A stretch of DNA of 64,000 bases from Arcicella gelida (GTDB lineage: Bacteria > Bacteroidota > Bacteroidia > Cytophagales > Spirosomataceae): NCBI RefSeq assembly GCF_034931025.1, contig NZ_JAYGIL010000006.1, positions 154,284-218,283 on the forward strand. The letters run 5' to 3'. Below, piece by piece: positions 32,689 to 42,668 of the stretch. Below the pieces are notes generated by a model. The model had not been told where the DNA came from and did no database searches. It saw nothing but the letters and a program-made list of their open reading frames with translations. The position numbers and the translations under genes were made by a program. Each line of letters starts with the position of its first letter. Position 1 is the stretch's first letter.

Positions 32689-33441
32689 ATGAAAATTGCT
32701 TCTGTTTTTTTTAGAATAATTATCTTTCTCTCATTTTGTAAATGCCAACCTACCAAAAAAGAAAAGCTAAACATTTTGGAAGCAGAACATATTTCTCCCT
32801 ATAATGAAGTTAATACTTCCATAAAATTTTATGATGATAGTACCTATACTTTCAATCTATTCCAAAAAAGTTCATACTACGAAAAAAATGAAAAGTATTC
32901 TGGAAAATATTTACTTGAAAAAGATACAATAAAATTTATTGACAGAGGCTTCCAGTTCTTAACATGTCGTATTGCAGTTATTAATAACGGATTCGTTGAA
33001 TTTATTGGAGGAAGTGCTCCATTAAAACTTAAAATTACTGAAAGTAGGATAAAAGATGTGTACGCAATCAATAGCCTTGATAGTAGTTATGCTTTTTTCA
33101 CATATCATCCTAACTATTATGATTTCTTTTCAGAAAAAGTAAAGTCGTACTCGCTAAAAAAAAATGATGTTTTGGTAATAAATAATTTATTAGAGTTATG
33201 TATTGCTGAAAATAATAATAGAATTACTCACAATGTAAATAGTTACACTAAGCAATGTGTAGCTGTTACGAACGCTAATAATGAAATTGAAGTCATCGTT
33301 TACTGCAATTGCAAAGACAACGATGAAGGGTTTCATTACCAAATAATGACCGTTAAAGATGGCGGTGATTGCCATTTTAGCGTGAAACTTAATCTAATCA
33401 AAGGAAAATATAGTCAATTATATATCAATGGAAGTGCTTGA
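32689..33441 (+). CDS. Putative lipoprotein of unknown function
   Basis: A 250-residue protein with a signal peptide (IIIFLSFCKCQPT) that fits a lipoprotein with the modified Cys at about 17 or 19. The mature part has beta-strand patterns (SIKFYDDSTYTFNLF, YSGKYLLEKDTIKFIDRGF) typical of small Bacteroidota lipoproteins. No family is recognised. Confidence 0.65.
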   Translation: MKIASVFFRIIIFLSFCKCQPTKKEKLNILEAEHISPYNEVNTSIKFYDDSTYTFNLFQKSSYYEKNEKYSGKYLLEKDTIKFIDRGFQFLTCRIAVINNGFVEFIGGSAPLKLKITESRIKDVYAINSLDSSYAFFTYHPNYYDFFSEKVKSYSLKKNDVLVINNLLELCIAENNNRITHNVNSYTKQCVAVTNANNEIEVIVYCNCKDNDEGFHYQIMTVKDGGDCHFSVKLNLIKGKYSQLYINGSA

Positions 33442-33609
33442 AGCAATCGATGAAATATTAAATTTCTGTCATTAAAATAAATTATAATTTGAAAAGTCCC
33501 AATGATAATTATCTGACTGGTTCACTCACGAAAACAATCTAAAACTAGATTTGAACACGGTTGAGAGGAAATTTTCTGAGTATCCTACATTCAAGAAAGC
33601 CTAAAGTAA

Positions 33610-33720
33610 ACTGTAATATTGGTTGATGTTTATTTAATTCCAACATTAATTGCAGGAAATACAAACGCCCCTGTGATAGCCGTAGCAAAAAAAGCGGCGG
33701 ATTTGATTTTGAATGGGTGA
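33610..33720 (+). pseudogene. C-terminal gene fragment
   Basis: An open stretch without a start reads VYLIPTLIAGNTNAPVIAVA and KKAADLILNG to a TGA. It is protein-like and reminiscent of an amidohydrolase-type tail, but too short to assign. It is the main coding-like signal in the 33,442-33,838 gap. Confidence 0.35.
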
Positions 33721-33725
33721 AAGAT

Positions 33726-33771
33726 AAAAAACCTCACCCCGAGGCGACTGTCGCTGCGAAGTAAGGTTTTT
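33726..33771. terminator. Hairpin downstream of the MFS gene
   Basis: Arms aaaaacctcac and gtaaggttttt (one mismatch) around a GC-rich loop, with A and T runs outside. It would end the minus-strand aromatic operon and any plus-strand transcript. Confidence 0.55.
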
Positions 33772-33838
33772 AGCATAGTAATATTAGATTATCTTCTCGC
33801 CTAAAACTCGTTCTTGAAATTAATTCATAATTTATCCC

Positions 33839-35131
33839 TCAACTAATCTCTTTAGAAGAAAGATACAAAGTCATAATACCAGCAAAAACGGTTGGAATAG
33901 CGTAAATCAAGAAGTTAGTACTCATCGACAGCCCCATACCAATTAAAATTCCTCCCAAAGCTGGACCAATAATTCCGCCCAAACGACCTATCCCGATTGA
34001 CCAGCCCACTCCTGTAGTTCTGAATTCTGTGGGATACATTCTTACGGCAACGGCATAAAGTCCGACAAAACCGCCTTGAATCCCAAAACCTAATAAACCC
34101 AAAATGAATAAAATCGCATCTGAACCAATAAAGAATTGAAAAACTGCCATCAAAACAGCGGTAAGTATCAGAAATACGCCAATGGTTTTTTTCAAACCGA
34201 ATTTACTTGAAAAATAACCTTGGGTAACGATACCAATGAAAGCTCCGACGTTGAAAACTGTTCCTGAATAAATGGCTAATTCAATCGAAAGTCCTGCATT
34301 ACTTGCCAATTTTGGAATCCAACTTGTTAGAAAATACAAGGTTGCAAAAGCCAAAAACAAGGCTACCCATAATTGAATGGTGGGAATTTTGTAAGCAGGA
34401 GTCATCAAGGAACGTAATGATTTACTGTGTTGTTCGCTGGGTTTATCGGGTAATTCACTCAAGGCTTCAATACTCATCTTTTTCAAAATCTGATTAATTT
34501 TATCCAAAGCAGCCGTTGGTTGTGCTTTTAAATAAAAAGATAATGACTCAGATAAAAAGAAGTAAATCAATGGAATAGCTACTAAAGTAGCATAGCCTGC
34601 TACTTGAAACATGCTTTGCCAACCGTGCAAAGGGATGATTTTAGCCGCTACCAAGCCTGATAAAACTGCTCCGACAGGATAACCCGAAATGACTAAACTT
34701 ACCCAAAAATCTTTGGTTTTGTTAGGCGTGTATTCTGCTGTAAGCGAAGCTGTACTTGCCAACATACTTCCGATGCCTAAACCGCTGATAAATCTGCAAA
34801 GTAATAAATAGGAAATGGATGTAGCAAAGGAAGTAAGAAAAATGGTACTTCCCATCAGTACGGCACTTAATAAAATCATGGATTTCCTTCCGATTTTATC
34901 TGCATAAGGAGCTAAAAGTATCGCCCCGAATGTCATTCCGACCAAACCAGAACTAAATACGATTCCCAAAGCTTCGGGACTTGTTCCCCAAGCTTTGGCG
35001 ATGGCTGGAGCGGTGTATGAAATCACCATAACGTCCATGCCATCGAGCATATTCATTACAAAGCAAATGACAATGGTAGCGTACTGCAAACCTGTCATGG
35101 AATTTCGGTTAATTATATTTTCAAGCGTCAT
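33839..35131 (-). CDS. MFS transporter, aromatic acid:H+ symporter type
   Basis: A 430-residue protein with 12 membrane helices. GMTFGAILLAPYADKIGRKS is the loop 2-3 MFS signature and GLGIGSMLASTASLTAEY with NMLDGMDVMVISYTAPAI are typical of the AAHS subfamily (PcaK, VanK, BenK). It probably imports a phenolic acid such as ferulate or vanillate, as suggested by the neighbouring catabolic genes. It is the most distal gene of the minus-strand cluster. Confidence 0.85.
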   Translation of the reverse strand: MTLENIINRNSMTGLQYATIVICFVMNMLDGMDVMVISYTAPAIAKAWGTSPEALGIVFSSGLVGMTFGAILLAPYADKIGRKSMILLSAVLMGSTIFLTSFATSISYLLLCRFISGLGIGSMLASTASLTAEYTPNKTKDFWVSLVISGYPVGAVLSGLVAAKIIPLHGWQSMFQVAGYATLVAIPLIYFFLSESLSFYLKAQPTAALDKINQILKKMSIEALSELPDKPSEQHSKSLRSLMTPAYKIPTIQLWVALFLAFATLYFLTSWIPKLASNAGLSIELAIYSGTVFNVGAFIGIVTQGYFSSKFGLKKTIGVFLILTAVLMAVFQFFIGSDAILFILGLLGFGIQGGFVGLYAVAVRMYPTEFRTTGVGWSIGIGRLGGIIGPALGGILIGMGLSMSTNFLIYAIPTVFAGIMTLYLSSKEIS

Positions 35132-35144
35132 TTTTCATAGTTGG

Positions 35145-35380
35145 TTAAGTATAAGGCTTTATGCTATAAGCTGTAGGCTGTAAGCTTTCGGTCTTCGGAT
35201 GTCGGATTTCAGCTTTCAGATGTGAGCCTTGAGCTATGAGCTTTCAGATTTGTTTAGTCTTTTTTCTTGCTTCTTGAATCTTAACTTCTTCAAGTCCTAA
35301 AGTCCCAAAATCTCAAACTCAAAAATTCTTGTTTCTTGCTTCTTGTATCTTTTCTCTTCAAGTCCTCAAGTCTAAAGCTT
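35145..35380. repeat. Word-like repeats between the MFS and amidohydrolase genes
   Basis: Contains ctataagctgtaggctgta, tcggatgtcggatttcagc and gagctatgagctttcaga phrases, then two copies of ttcttgcttcttg separated by phrases with cttcaagtcc. No ORF is convincing here. Confidence 0.6.
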
Positions 35381-36235
35381 TAACATTTTAATCGCATTCT
35401 CTTTCAAAATCAAAGGCTTTACTTCTTCTTTAAAACCTGCATCTTCAAAATCTTTCATCCATCTTTCGGGCGTAATCAAAGGGAAATCCGTGCCAAAAAG
35501 CATTCTATCTTTCAACATCGTATTAGCATATTGTATTAGTTGCTTCGGAAAATACTTCGGCGACCAGCCACTTAAATCAATGTACACATTGGGCTTGTGC
35601 ATGGCTACGGAAAGGGCTTCGTCTTGCCAAGGCCAACTTGGATGGGCAATAATAATGGGACAATCTGGAAAATCAATTGCAACATCATCCAAATGGATTG
35701 GGTTTGAATACTCCAAACGAAGTCCACCGCCACCACGCACGCCACTACCAAAACCCGAATGACCCGAATGAAAAAGCATAGGCAATTGGTACTCCGCAAT
35801 TACTTCGTATAAATGATACGCCATTTTATCTTGCGGATAAAAACCCTGAACCGTCGGATGAAATTTAAAACCTTTTACGCCATAATTTTCTATCAAATCA
35901 CGGGCTTCTCTTGCTCCCATTCGTCCTTTGTGCGGGTCGATACTGGCAAAGGCAATCATTACATCGTCGTTTTTTAATGCTCCTTCGGCTACTTCGATGT
36001 TTGGAATGCGTTTTTTACCCACCTCAAATTCAGAATCTATCGTAAACATGACAAACGCCATGTTTCGTTCTCGATAATAATCGGCAGTTTCTTGAATTGT
36101 CGGACGCTTACTTGATTTGAAGTACTTCGCAAAAGCCTCGTCAAATTCCGAACGATAATCGTCGTAAGGCTGACAGCAAGATACTTCTGCATGAGTATGT
36201 ACATCAATGGCAATTACTTTATTTATATCTATCAT
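35372..36235 (-). CDS. Amidohydrolase (TIM-barrel, LigW/ACMSD-type superfamily)
   Basis: A 287-residue metal-dependent hydrolase or decarboxylase. The HxH motif is at 13-15 (DVHTHAE), with GFKFHPTVQGFYP, LFHSGHSG, IIAHPSWPW and LFGTDFP in the order of amidohydrolase_2 proteins. Members in aromatic clusters act as decarboxylases or hydratases on carboxylated aromatics or ring-cleavage products. The exact reaction is not readable from the sequence. It lies 38 bases downstream of the VanB-like gene. Confidence 0.82.
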   Translation of the reverse strand: MIDINKVIAIDVHTHAEVSCCQPYDDYRSEFDEAFAKYFKSSKRPTIQETADYYRERNMAFVMFTIDSEFEVGKKRIPNIEVAEGALKNDDVMIAFASIDPHKGRMGAREARDLIENYGVKGFKFHPTVQGFYPQDKMAYHLYEVIAEYQLPMLFHSGHSGFGSGVRGGGGLRLEYSNPIHLDDVAIDFPDCPIIIAHPSWPWQDEALSVAMHKPNVYIDLSGWSPKYFPKQLIQYANTMLKDRMLFGTDFPLITPERWMKDFEDAGFKEEVKPLILKENAIKMLKL

Positions 36236-36273
36236 ATTTTCAGCGTATTATCATTTTTAATCACAAATTTCAT

Positions 36274-37257
36274 TTATACTTTACCTCTGTAAGAAGTATC
36301 AATCACTAAGTCGCCATTGGCAACTCTACTTACACAAGCACACATTTTTTTGTTTTGCTTTTTTTGTTTTTCACTAAAAAAGAAGTCACGATGGTCAATG
36401 TCACCTGTACATTCTAAAATATTTACTTGGCATAAACCGCATTCTCCTTTTTGACAATCATACATCACATCAATACCAGCTTCTTCAAGTGCTTTTAGCA
36501 TACTTTGGTTTTCAGCTACTTCAATTTCACGATTAAAGCGTGGCAACTTTACTTTGAATGTTTGAGGAGCAAAAAGTCCCGACGCACCAAAGGTTTCGTA
36601 CCTCAAATTAGTATTTTCAAAAGAACTATTTTCCCATGCTTTACGGATGGCATTCATAAAACCCAATGGGCCACATAAGTACACTCCTGTGTTTTTGTTA
36701 GCTAATTCAAAGATTCTATTTACTTCATACAATCCATCAATATCACTAAAATGAAGATGCAAATTATTTCCTAAAACTGCTTTTAATCTGTCTATATAAG
36801 GCATTTCGGCTGGATTTACTCCTACATAAATCATATTCACCGTCGCCTGATTTTTCTTTTTAATTTCTTCTGCCATTCCGACAAGTGGCGTAATTCCAAT
36901 ACCTCCTGCAATTAATAAATAGTCGCTTACTCCATAATTCAATTCAAAATGGTTGGAAGGTTGTGAGATTTTAATTTGGTTATCCACTTCCAAAGTCCAC
37001 ATATATTTAGAGCCTCCTCTACTTGCTTCTAATCTTTTTACGGCAATGGTATAAGCACCTTCGGTAGCTTGTGTTCCAATGAGGGAATAACTTCTTATTT
37101 CGGGTTTATCATTGATGATGACAGATACATCAATGTGCGAACCAACTGTAAATGGTTCTGCACCATCAATGGGTTTCAAGGTAATTTGCCTTACATTGTT
37201 CGCTTTATCTTCAATAGCTGACACTTTAGCATCTATCCAGTTATTTCTAAACCTCAT
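36274..37257 (-). CDS. VanB-like PDR-type oxidoreductase (FMN/NADH/2Fe-2S)
   Basis: A 327-residue phthalate-dioxygenase-reductase-type protein. The flavin domain includes IRSYSLIG, the NAD domain LLIAGGIGITPLVGMAEEI and CGPLGFM. A plant-type ferredoxin domain at the C-terminus has CQKGECGLC and a further Cys (MCACVSR). It passes electrons from NADH to the adjacent Rieske oxygenase, five bases upstream. The pairing matches VanAB vanillate O-demethylase. Confidence 0.88.
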   Translation of the reverse strand: MRFRNNWIDAKVSAIEDKANNVRQITLKPIDGAEPFTVGSHIDVSVIINDKPEIRSYSLIGTQATEGAYTIAVKRLEASRGGSKYMWTLEVDNQIKISQPSNHFELNYGVSDYLLIAGGIGITPLVGMAEEIKKKNQATVNMIYVGVNPAEMPYIDRLKAVLGNNLHLHFSDIDGLYEVNRIFELANKNTGVYLCGPLGFMNAIRKAWENSSFENTNLRYETFGASGLFAPQTFKVKLPRFNREIEVAENQSMLKALEEAGIDVMYDCQKGECGLCQVNILECTGDIDHRDFFFSEKQKKQNKKMCACVSRVANGDLVIDTSYRGKV

Positions 37258-37262
37258 CGAAT

Positions 37263-38324
37263 TTATTGATTTTTTTGTTGTTCAGCTTCTACCATTTTGT
37301 CAGTGATTCTCCTAGCCCACATCGCCCCAGCATCAATATTCAAATTATAAAATTCACGATTAGGATTTTCGTTAATGGCAATTTGTTGTGCTTCTAGGAT
37401 GATTTCATCTTGAAAAAAGATTCTCGAAACACCATCTCTTAACTCAGTAGTATTACTCTGGTCTTTTATGTTATAATTTCTGCTAAAAGCCCAAAAATAC
37501 ATACACGTTTGGCTGGTCATTGGCGTAATGGTATTTAACACATAGCCATTTACTCCTTGCGAACGGTCACCTTCAGGAGCACCTGTACCCGTCAGAGCGA
37601 CGCCAACATCTATCGTGACTGTACAAGGAGCTTGAAAATTGATAATTTGCCATCTATCTACTTTCTCATCTGTTTTAATTTTCTTGTTAAGCTGACTTTT
37701 CCAAAATGGTGGCGGGTCAATTCCAAGCATCCATCTTGACACAGTAGCCGTATTGTCATCGTGAAAAACATCAAAAGGAGCTTCTGTTACATGCTCATCA
37801 CCAATACTTTCAGAATGTACAAAGGTTTCATGCGTTAAGTCCATCAAATTATCAACCACTAAACGGTAATTACATTTTACTTCAATCATTTTACCATCGC
37901 CCGCCCAATCTGGGTCATCGTTCCAATGCAAATCAGGAATTTTGGCGACATCAGCAAGTGCAGGGTTTCCCATCCATACCCAAACATATCTATATTTTTG
38001 AACTACGGGATAAGCCCTTACGCAAGCAGAAGGATTGATAGTTTCCTGAGAAGGCATGTGTGTACAACGTCCATCACTATTGTATTCCAAGCCATGATAA
38101 CCACAGACGACAGTATCATTTTTCAGTTTCCCTTTTGATAATGGTAATAGCCTATGCCAACAAGCATCTTCTAAAGCAACAGGAGTTCCATCTTTTTTCC
38201 TGTATAACAAAATAGGCTTATTACATACTTTCCGATGCAATAAGGTATTTTTTACTTCAAAATCCCATGCGGCGGCATACCACGCATTCATAGGAAAAGA
38301 TTCATTGATGGTAAATGACTGCAT
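37263..38324 (-). CDS. VanA-like Rieske aromatic oxygenase
   Basis: A 353-residue oxygenase subunit. The Rieske cluster ligands are CWH and CGYH (DACWHRLLPL, VVCGYHGLEY). The mononuclear iron site is in VDNLMDLTHETFVHSES. This size and pattern fit VanA and related O-demethylases, which convert vanillate to protocatechuate plus formaldehyde using the VanB reductase next door. The substrate is inferred from the feruloyl-CoA genes in the cluster; other methoxylated benzoates are possible. Confidence 0.88.
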   Translation of the reverse strand: MQSFTINESFPMNAWYAAAWDFEVKNTLLHRKVCNKPILLYRKKDGTPVALEDACWHRLLPLSKGKLKNDTVVCGYHGLEYNSDGRCTHMPSQETINPSACVRAYPVVQKYRYVWVWMGNPALADVAKIPDLHWNDDPDWAGDGKMIEVKCNYRLVVDNLMDLTHETFVHSESIGDEHVTEAPFDVFHDDNTATVSRWMLGIDPPPFWKSQLNKKIKTDEKVDRWQIINFQAPCTVTIDVGVALTGTGAPEGDRSQGVNGYVLNTITPMTSQTCMYFWAFSRNYNIKDQSNTTELRDGVSRIFFQDEIILEAQQIAINENPNREFYNLNIDAGAMWARRITDKMVEAEQQKNQ

Positions 38325-38344
38325 TTTGATAAATTAAATTGGTT

Positions 38345-38450
38345 AAAAAAATTAGCTGTAGGCTTTAGGCTATAAGCTGTAGGCAAAAGTCAAAGGCTAT
38401 TTTTTACTTAAAGTATTTAAAGATAACCTAAAGCATATAGCCTAATGCCT
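38345..38450. repeat. Word-like repeats (gctgtaggctttaggctataa)
   Basis: Filler between the VanA-like and hydrolase genes made of gctgtaggc, ctataagc and taaagcatatagcc phrases. No ORF. Confidence 0.5.
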
Positions 38451-38451
38451 C

Positions 38452-39567
38452 TTACTCCATAAACCCCGCTTTTGCTTTATTCCCTGTTTTTACCCAAGTA
38501 CGCAATTCGTCGAAAGCTTTTCCTGTTTGTTGTGGACTAAAATTACAATGTCCTTGTCCATTAGTATATTTTACGGTAAAGTACTGGTCTTTATGTTGTT
38601 GATGAACCATGTTTTCAAAATTCACGACACCATAAGTAGCAGGAATCAATTGGTCGTAAACGGTGTGCATCAAAACTGTTGGTACGTTAATATTTCCTGA
38701 GCGGTCGTATTTTGAAAAAATCACATCAGGATTTGCCGTTGCTGGCAAGCGTTCCGCTTTCTGATTGACCAATAAGTTATCTGGAAAACCACTGTACAAA
38801 GTATTTGTATTATCGAATGGATTTCCTTTCGCTTTCTGAGCAACATCTCTCAAAACATTTTCATTGAAAAATAAAGAGAAAGGCAAATCGTCCAATTTCA
38901 AGTCAAAGCGTTTGGCAAAAGCCACCGCCAAAGCCGAGTCTTTTGCCAAGATTGCTTTTTTGATACCCATTACTTTAGCCATCATTTTATTGGGTGATTG
39001 TGCCTGATAAGGTTTTGAAAGGTCAAAAATTTCTGAGAGAGAAGTAGCGACATTCGGGAACAAACCGTTGAAAGTAGCATACATATCAAACTCTTTTCTA
39101 CACTGCAAGTACGGACGACTCGACAGCGGACAAAGTGGTAAAGCTCCATTATAATTTTTACCAAAATTTTCAACAGTAGCCAAAGTAATGCCTCCGCCCA
39201 TCGAATGACCTACCATAAAAGTTGAATCTGGTTTGCCATATTTTGAAACAAAATACTGACGAAGCGCTTCTGTATCATCAACTCCTTGCGGTAAAGCAAA
39301 ACCTTGATACTGATAGTCGGAAGCGGCTACGGCAAAACCTCTTTCTAAAAATGGCTGCATTCTGGTCAAAAATTCTGGATTCTGACTTTGGAAAGGTCGT
39401 GTCCCCATAAATTCGTAGCCATGAGCGTACATGACCAATTTTCCTTTCCAGTTCTGAGGGAAAAGAATTCTATACTTCGCTTGATTAATTGAGCCAGAGT
39501 CAATCTTAGCGATATTTTGTGCCATTGCAAAATGAGCAATGCAGAGAAGGAAAAGTATTTTTTTCAT
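38452..39567 (-). CDS. Secreted alpha/beta hydrolase
   Basis: A 371-residue protein with a signal peptide (MKKILFLLCIAHFAMAQ). The nucleophile elbow is VGHSMGGG near residue 120, and a late His is in NGQGHCNF. YAHGYEFMG near residue 49 may form the oxyanion region. The setting suggests an esterase that frees phenolic acids such as ferulate from esters in the periplasm, but the family is broad. Confidence 0.78.
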   Translation of the reverse strand: MKKILFLLCIAHFAMAQNIAKIDSGSINQAKYRILFPQNWKGKLVMYAHGYEFMGTRPFQSQNPEFLTRMQPFLERGFAVAASDYQYQGFALPQGVDDTEALRQYFVSKYGKPDSTFMVGHSMGGGITLATVENFGKNYNGALPLCPLSSRPYLQCRKEFDMYATFNGLFPNVATSLSEIFDLSKPYQAQSPNKMMAKVMGIKKAILAKDSALAVAFAKRFDLKLDDLPFSLFFNENVLRDVAQKAKGNPFDNTNTLYSGFPDNLLVNQKAERLPATANPDVIFSKYDRSGNINVPTVLMHTVYDQLIPATYGVVNFENMVHQQHKDQYFTVKYTNGQGHCNFSPQQTGKAFDELRTWVKTGNKAKAGFME

Positions 39568-39589
39568 GTTTTTTTAGCTTTAAGCTGTG

Positions 39590-39765
39590 AGAATTTTAGC
39601 TATGAGTTGTGAGCTATGAGCTTTTGATTTTAGATTTTCAGTTGTGAGCAATTAGCCTTGAGATTTTAGTTATGAGTATTGAGTAATGAACCTTTATTAG
39701 ACATAAGTATTTTAAAGCTCATAGCTCACGGCTCATAGCTAAAAGAGTTTAGTCATGCCATAAGT
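39590..39765. repeat. Word-like repeats (gagctatgag family)
   Basis: Multiple gagctatgag, gttgtgagc, attgagtaatgaac and gctcatagctcacgg phrases between the hydrolase and SDR genes. No ORF. Confidence 0.55.
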
Positions 39766-39812
39766 TTTATGTGGAAGCACTTTTTCATAATTCATATCTC
39801 ATAATTCAAGTT

Positions 39813-40580
39813 TTACTTTGCTGCCATCCGAATAGCACCATCCAATCGGATGATTTCTCCGTTTAGCATTTGATTTTCGATAATATGTTTTGCCAAAGAC
39901 GCAAATTCTTCTGGTCTGCCTAATCTGGATGGAAAAGGTACTTGTTGCCCCAAAGAAGTACGAATATCTTCGGGTAAACCAGCTAACAATGGCGTTTCAA
40001 AAGTTCCTGGAGCGATTGTCATTACTCTGATGCCAAAGCGAGCTAACTCACGAGCAATCGGTAAAGTCATGGCAACAATGCCACCTTTTGAAGCCGAGTA
40101 TCCAGCCTGACCAATTTGTCCATCAAAAGCCGCAACCGAAGCCGTTGAAATGATAATACCTCTTTCGCCACTTTCTTCGGGTGAGTTATTTTGTAAAACC
40201 ACCGAAACCAATCGAATGACATTGAAAGTACCAATAAGATTTATCGTAATCGTTCTGGTAAAATTGGCTAAAGAATGTGGCCCATTTTTGCCAATTACTC
40301 TTTCACCCGGTCCGATGCCCGCACAAGAAATAGCACCATGCAAAGCTCCAAAAGTACTGATAGCAGTGTCGATGACATTTTGCACACTCGCTTCGTCAGC
40401 CACATCAGCTTGAACAAAACGAGCATTTTGCCCTAAAGTATTTTCAGCCTCTTCACCTGCCTTGGCATTGATGTCGAGCAAAACGGCGTTTCCGCCATTG
40501 TCAATCACCATTTTTGCCGTAGCCAAGCCCAAGCCAGAAGCTCCGCCTGTGATGATGAAAGTTTTATTTTGTATGTTCAT
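39813..40580 (-). CDS. Short-chain dehydrogenase (3-hydroxyacyl-CoA dehydrogenase-like)
   Basis: A 255-residue classical SDR with NAD-binding GGASGLGLATA, acidic LDINAK, NVIRL and catalytic YSASKGG with the Ser about 13 residues earlier. The segments ISCAGIGPGERVIGKNGPHSL and FETPLLAGLPE resemble the HSD10-type 3-hydroxyacyl-CoA dehydrogenases. In this cluster it could oxidise the 3-hydroxy intermediate from feruloyl-CoA hydration, a beta-oxidation-like route. It lies 34 bases downstream of fcs. Confidence 0.85.
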   Translation of the reverse strand: MNIQNKTFIITGGASGLGLATAKMVIDNGGNAVLLDINAKAGEEAENTLGQNARFVQADVADEASVQNVIDTAISTFGALHGAISCAGIGPGERVIGKNGPHSLANFTRTITINLIGTFNVIRLVSVVLQNNSPEESGERGIIISTASVAAFDGQIGQAGYSASKGGIVAMTLPIARELARFGIRVMTIAPGTFETPLLAGLPEDIRTSLGQQVPFPSRLGRPEEFASLAKHIIENQMLNGEIIRLDGAIRMAAK

Positions 40581-40614
40581 GTTTTAGAAAACTATACTGT
40601 TGAACAATTTTTAT

Positions 40615-42402
40615 TCATTCAAACAACCTCTCAACAATTGCAGCCCGATGTTTCAAAACCGCTCTTTGGTTCAGCGAACCTTTGTCGGTAATTTCACCTA
40701 CTTCTATTGAAGGTGCTTCAATCGCTACCACAGCTTTTTCGATTCGAGTGGAACTTCCTGTGGCTGTTTCGTTGAGTTTTTGCAATAAATCATCTACAAA
40801 TACTTGTATCTTTTCATGTTGAAAAACCTCTTCGTTCGGCAACTCTTCGCCAATTAATTTTCTACAGGCATCTGCATTTAGAAATAAAATAGCACCAATG
40901 TACTCTTTGTCCAAACCAGCAATCACCACATCTTGCACCACAGGCGAGCCAGTGGAAACAATTTTTGCCTTCAAAACACCCACATTTACCCAAGTACCCG
41001 TTGAAAGTTTAAAATCTTCAGCAATTCTGCCATCGAAAATCAAACCTTTTTCAGGGCAATTTTCATCTACAAATTTTACAGCGTCGCCAGTTTTATAAAA
41101 TCCTTCTTCGTCAAATGCTTTTTGGGTAGCTTCCAGATTTCTCCAATAGCCTTTTGTTACGTTTGGTGCTTTGTAGCGAATTTCCATTTTGTCGCCGTCT
41201 GCTACCAATTTTACTGCTAAACCAGCCACAGGAACGCCCAGTAAACCAGAATAACTACCGCCCCAATTGGCAAATAGGGCAGATGGCCCCGATTCTGTAC
41301 AGCCTAAACCCGTAATAATGGGTATTTTTTCGCCAAGTGTTTCGATAGATAATTCTTCCATTTTGTTCCAAACAGGTTGAGCTAAACTTGCTCCTGCATA
41401 AAAACAAATATTTAATTTTTGAAAGAAAGTACTTCTTAAAGCTGGTTCTTTTTCAAAATAAGGAATCAACATTTCAAAACCTTTCGGAACGTTGAAGTAT
41501 GCCGTTGGTGAAATTTCTCGTAGATTTTGTACCGTAATTTCTATGCCTTTGGGCGTTGGTTTGCCATCGTCGATATAAAGTGTTCCGCCATTATAAAGAA
41601 TTAAACCAAAATTATGGTTACTTCCAAAAGTATGATTCCACGGTAGCCAGTCGATAAAAACTGGAGCTTCTTCTTTGAAAAAAGGAAAAGCTTGTGTGAT
41701 TTGCTGCAAATTCGCACAAAGCATTTGTTGCGTGTTAATTACGCCTTTGGGCAAACCCGTTGAACCAGAAGTAAATAATATTTTGGCAACTGAATCTTTA
41801 TGTACTTGCTCAAAAGCAAAATCTACTTCCTCGCTTGCAGAAGTACTTAGTAATTCCGAAAAATCAATTTCAATACTTGCTTCTACCGAAATGAGCTGAG
41901 TATTGGGAAATAAGTTTTTTGATAATGTTAAAGCTCTTTCAAAAGTTTTTCCATTTTGTGCAAAAACCAATCTCGGATTCATCAGTTCTAAGCAATGTTG
42001 CAATTTGCCTAAATCATTAGAAACCAAAGAGTATGCCGGAGAAATTGGCGTGTAAGGAATACCAATGTGCATGGCAGCCAAAGCCAACAAAGCGTGTTCA
42101 ATACTGTTTTCAGATAAAATTACAATGGTTTCATCCACTGAAAAATTGAGATTCAACAAGTATTGAGCAATAGATTTTACTTGGTTCAGCGTAGCCGAAT
42201 ATGTTAGTTTTACCCACTCATTTTGTGCGTTTCTTCTTGCGATAAAAACTTCATTAGGTTTGGTTTCAGCCCAATGCACTAATTTCTGAGTAATTTTTTC
42301 TGGAAATTCCTCTAATGTTTGTTCCAAATTCAGCAAAATAGAACCATCCTCTCGAATCGTCTTTTTTGTCGCTGTTGGTCCAAAATTTATGTTTTTAAAC
42401 AT
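40615..42402 (-). CDS. fcs: Feruloyl-CoA synthase
   Basis: A 595-residue adenylate-forming CoA ligase. The phosphate loop is LFTSGSTGLPKG, with GLGCTESGP and YKTGDAVKF as later motifs. The N-terminal NSIEHALLALAAMHIGIPY followed by PISPAYSLVS is characteristic of the feruloyl-CoA synthase group. It activates ferulate or related cinnamates with ATP and CoA in the cytoplasm, the entry step of this cluster. Length is as expected. Confidence 0.85.
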   Translation of the reverse strand: MFKNINFGPTATKKTIREDGSILLNLEQTLEEFPEKITQKLVHWAETKPNEVFIARRNAQNEWVKLTYSATLNQVKSIAQYLLNLNFSVDETIVILSENSIEHALLALAAMHIGIPYTPISPAYSLVSNDLGKLQHCLELMNPRLVFAQNGKTFERALTLSKNLFPNTQLISVEASIEIDFSELLSTSASEEVDFAFEQVHKDSVAKILFTSGSTGLPKGVINTQQMLCANLQQITQAFPFFKEEAPVFIDWLPWNHTFGSNHNFGLILYNGGTLYIDDGKPTPKGIEITVQNLREISPTAYFNVPKGFEMLIPYFEKEPALRSTFFQKLNICFYAGASLAQPVWNKMEELSIETLGEKIPIITGLGCTESGPSALFANWGGSYSGLLGVPVAGLAVKLVADGDKMEIRYKAPNVTKGYWRNLEATQKAFDEEGFYKTGDAVKFVDENCPEKGLIFDGRIAEDFKLSTGTWVNVGVLKAKIVSTGSPVVQDVVIAGLDKEYIGAILFLNADACRKLIGEELPNEEVFQHEKIQVFVDDLLQKLNETATGSSTRIEKAVVAIEAPSIEVGEITDKGSLNQRAVLKHRAAIVERLFE

Positions 42403-42668
42403 TTTTTTTAGATATGAATTTTGAATTAATAATTATGAGATGGTTGTTAGATATGAATTTTAAATTAATAATTATGAGCTGTGAATGGAAAATGAGTATC
42501 GTTTTTTGCGATTTTCATAGTTTTGACTTTACCATGATTGATTACTTTTTGAGGGTAAAGTATTTTAGTCAATGACAAATCTCTATTTATAAGCAATACC
42601 TAAAAAATATTTCATCATTAATAATTTACCCAATGCCCATCTAATAATTCATAATTCAAATCTCATAT
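42403..42668. repeat. Repeat-rich gap between fcs and the crotonase gene
   Basis: Two copies of agatatgaattttgaattaataattatgag-type phrase (each shorter match under 20 bases repeated with one change) followed by plain AT-rich DNA and ataattcataattcaaatctcatat words. No ORF is supported. Confidence 0.5.

Noticed and set aside
39813..40580. SDR as vanillin dehydrogenase
   Set aside because: Vanillin dehydrogenases are ALDH-family proteins of about 480 residues; this is a 255-residue classical SDR.
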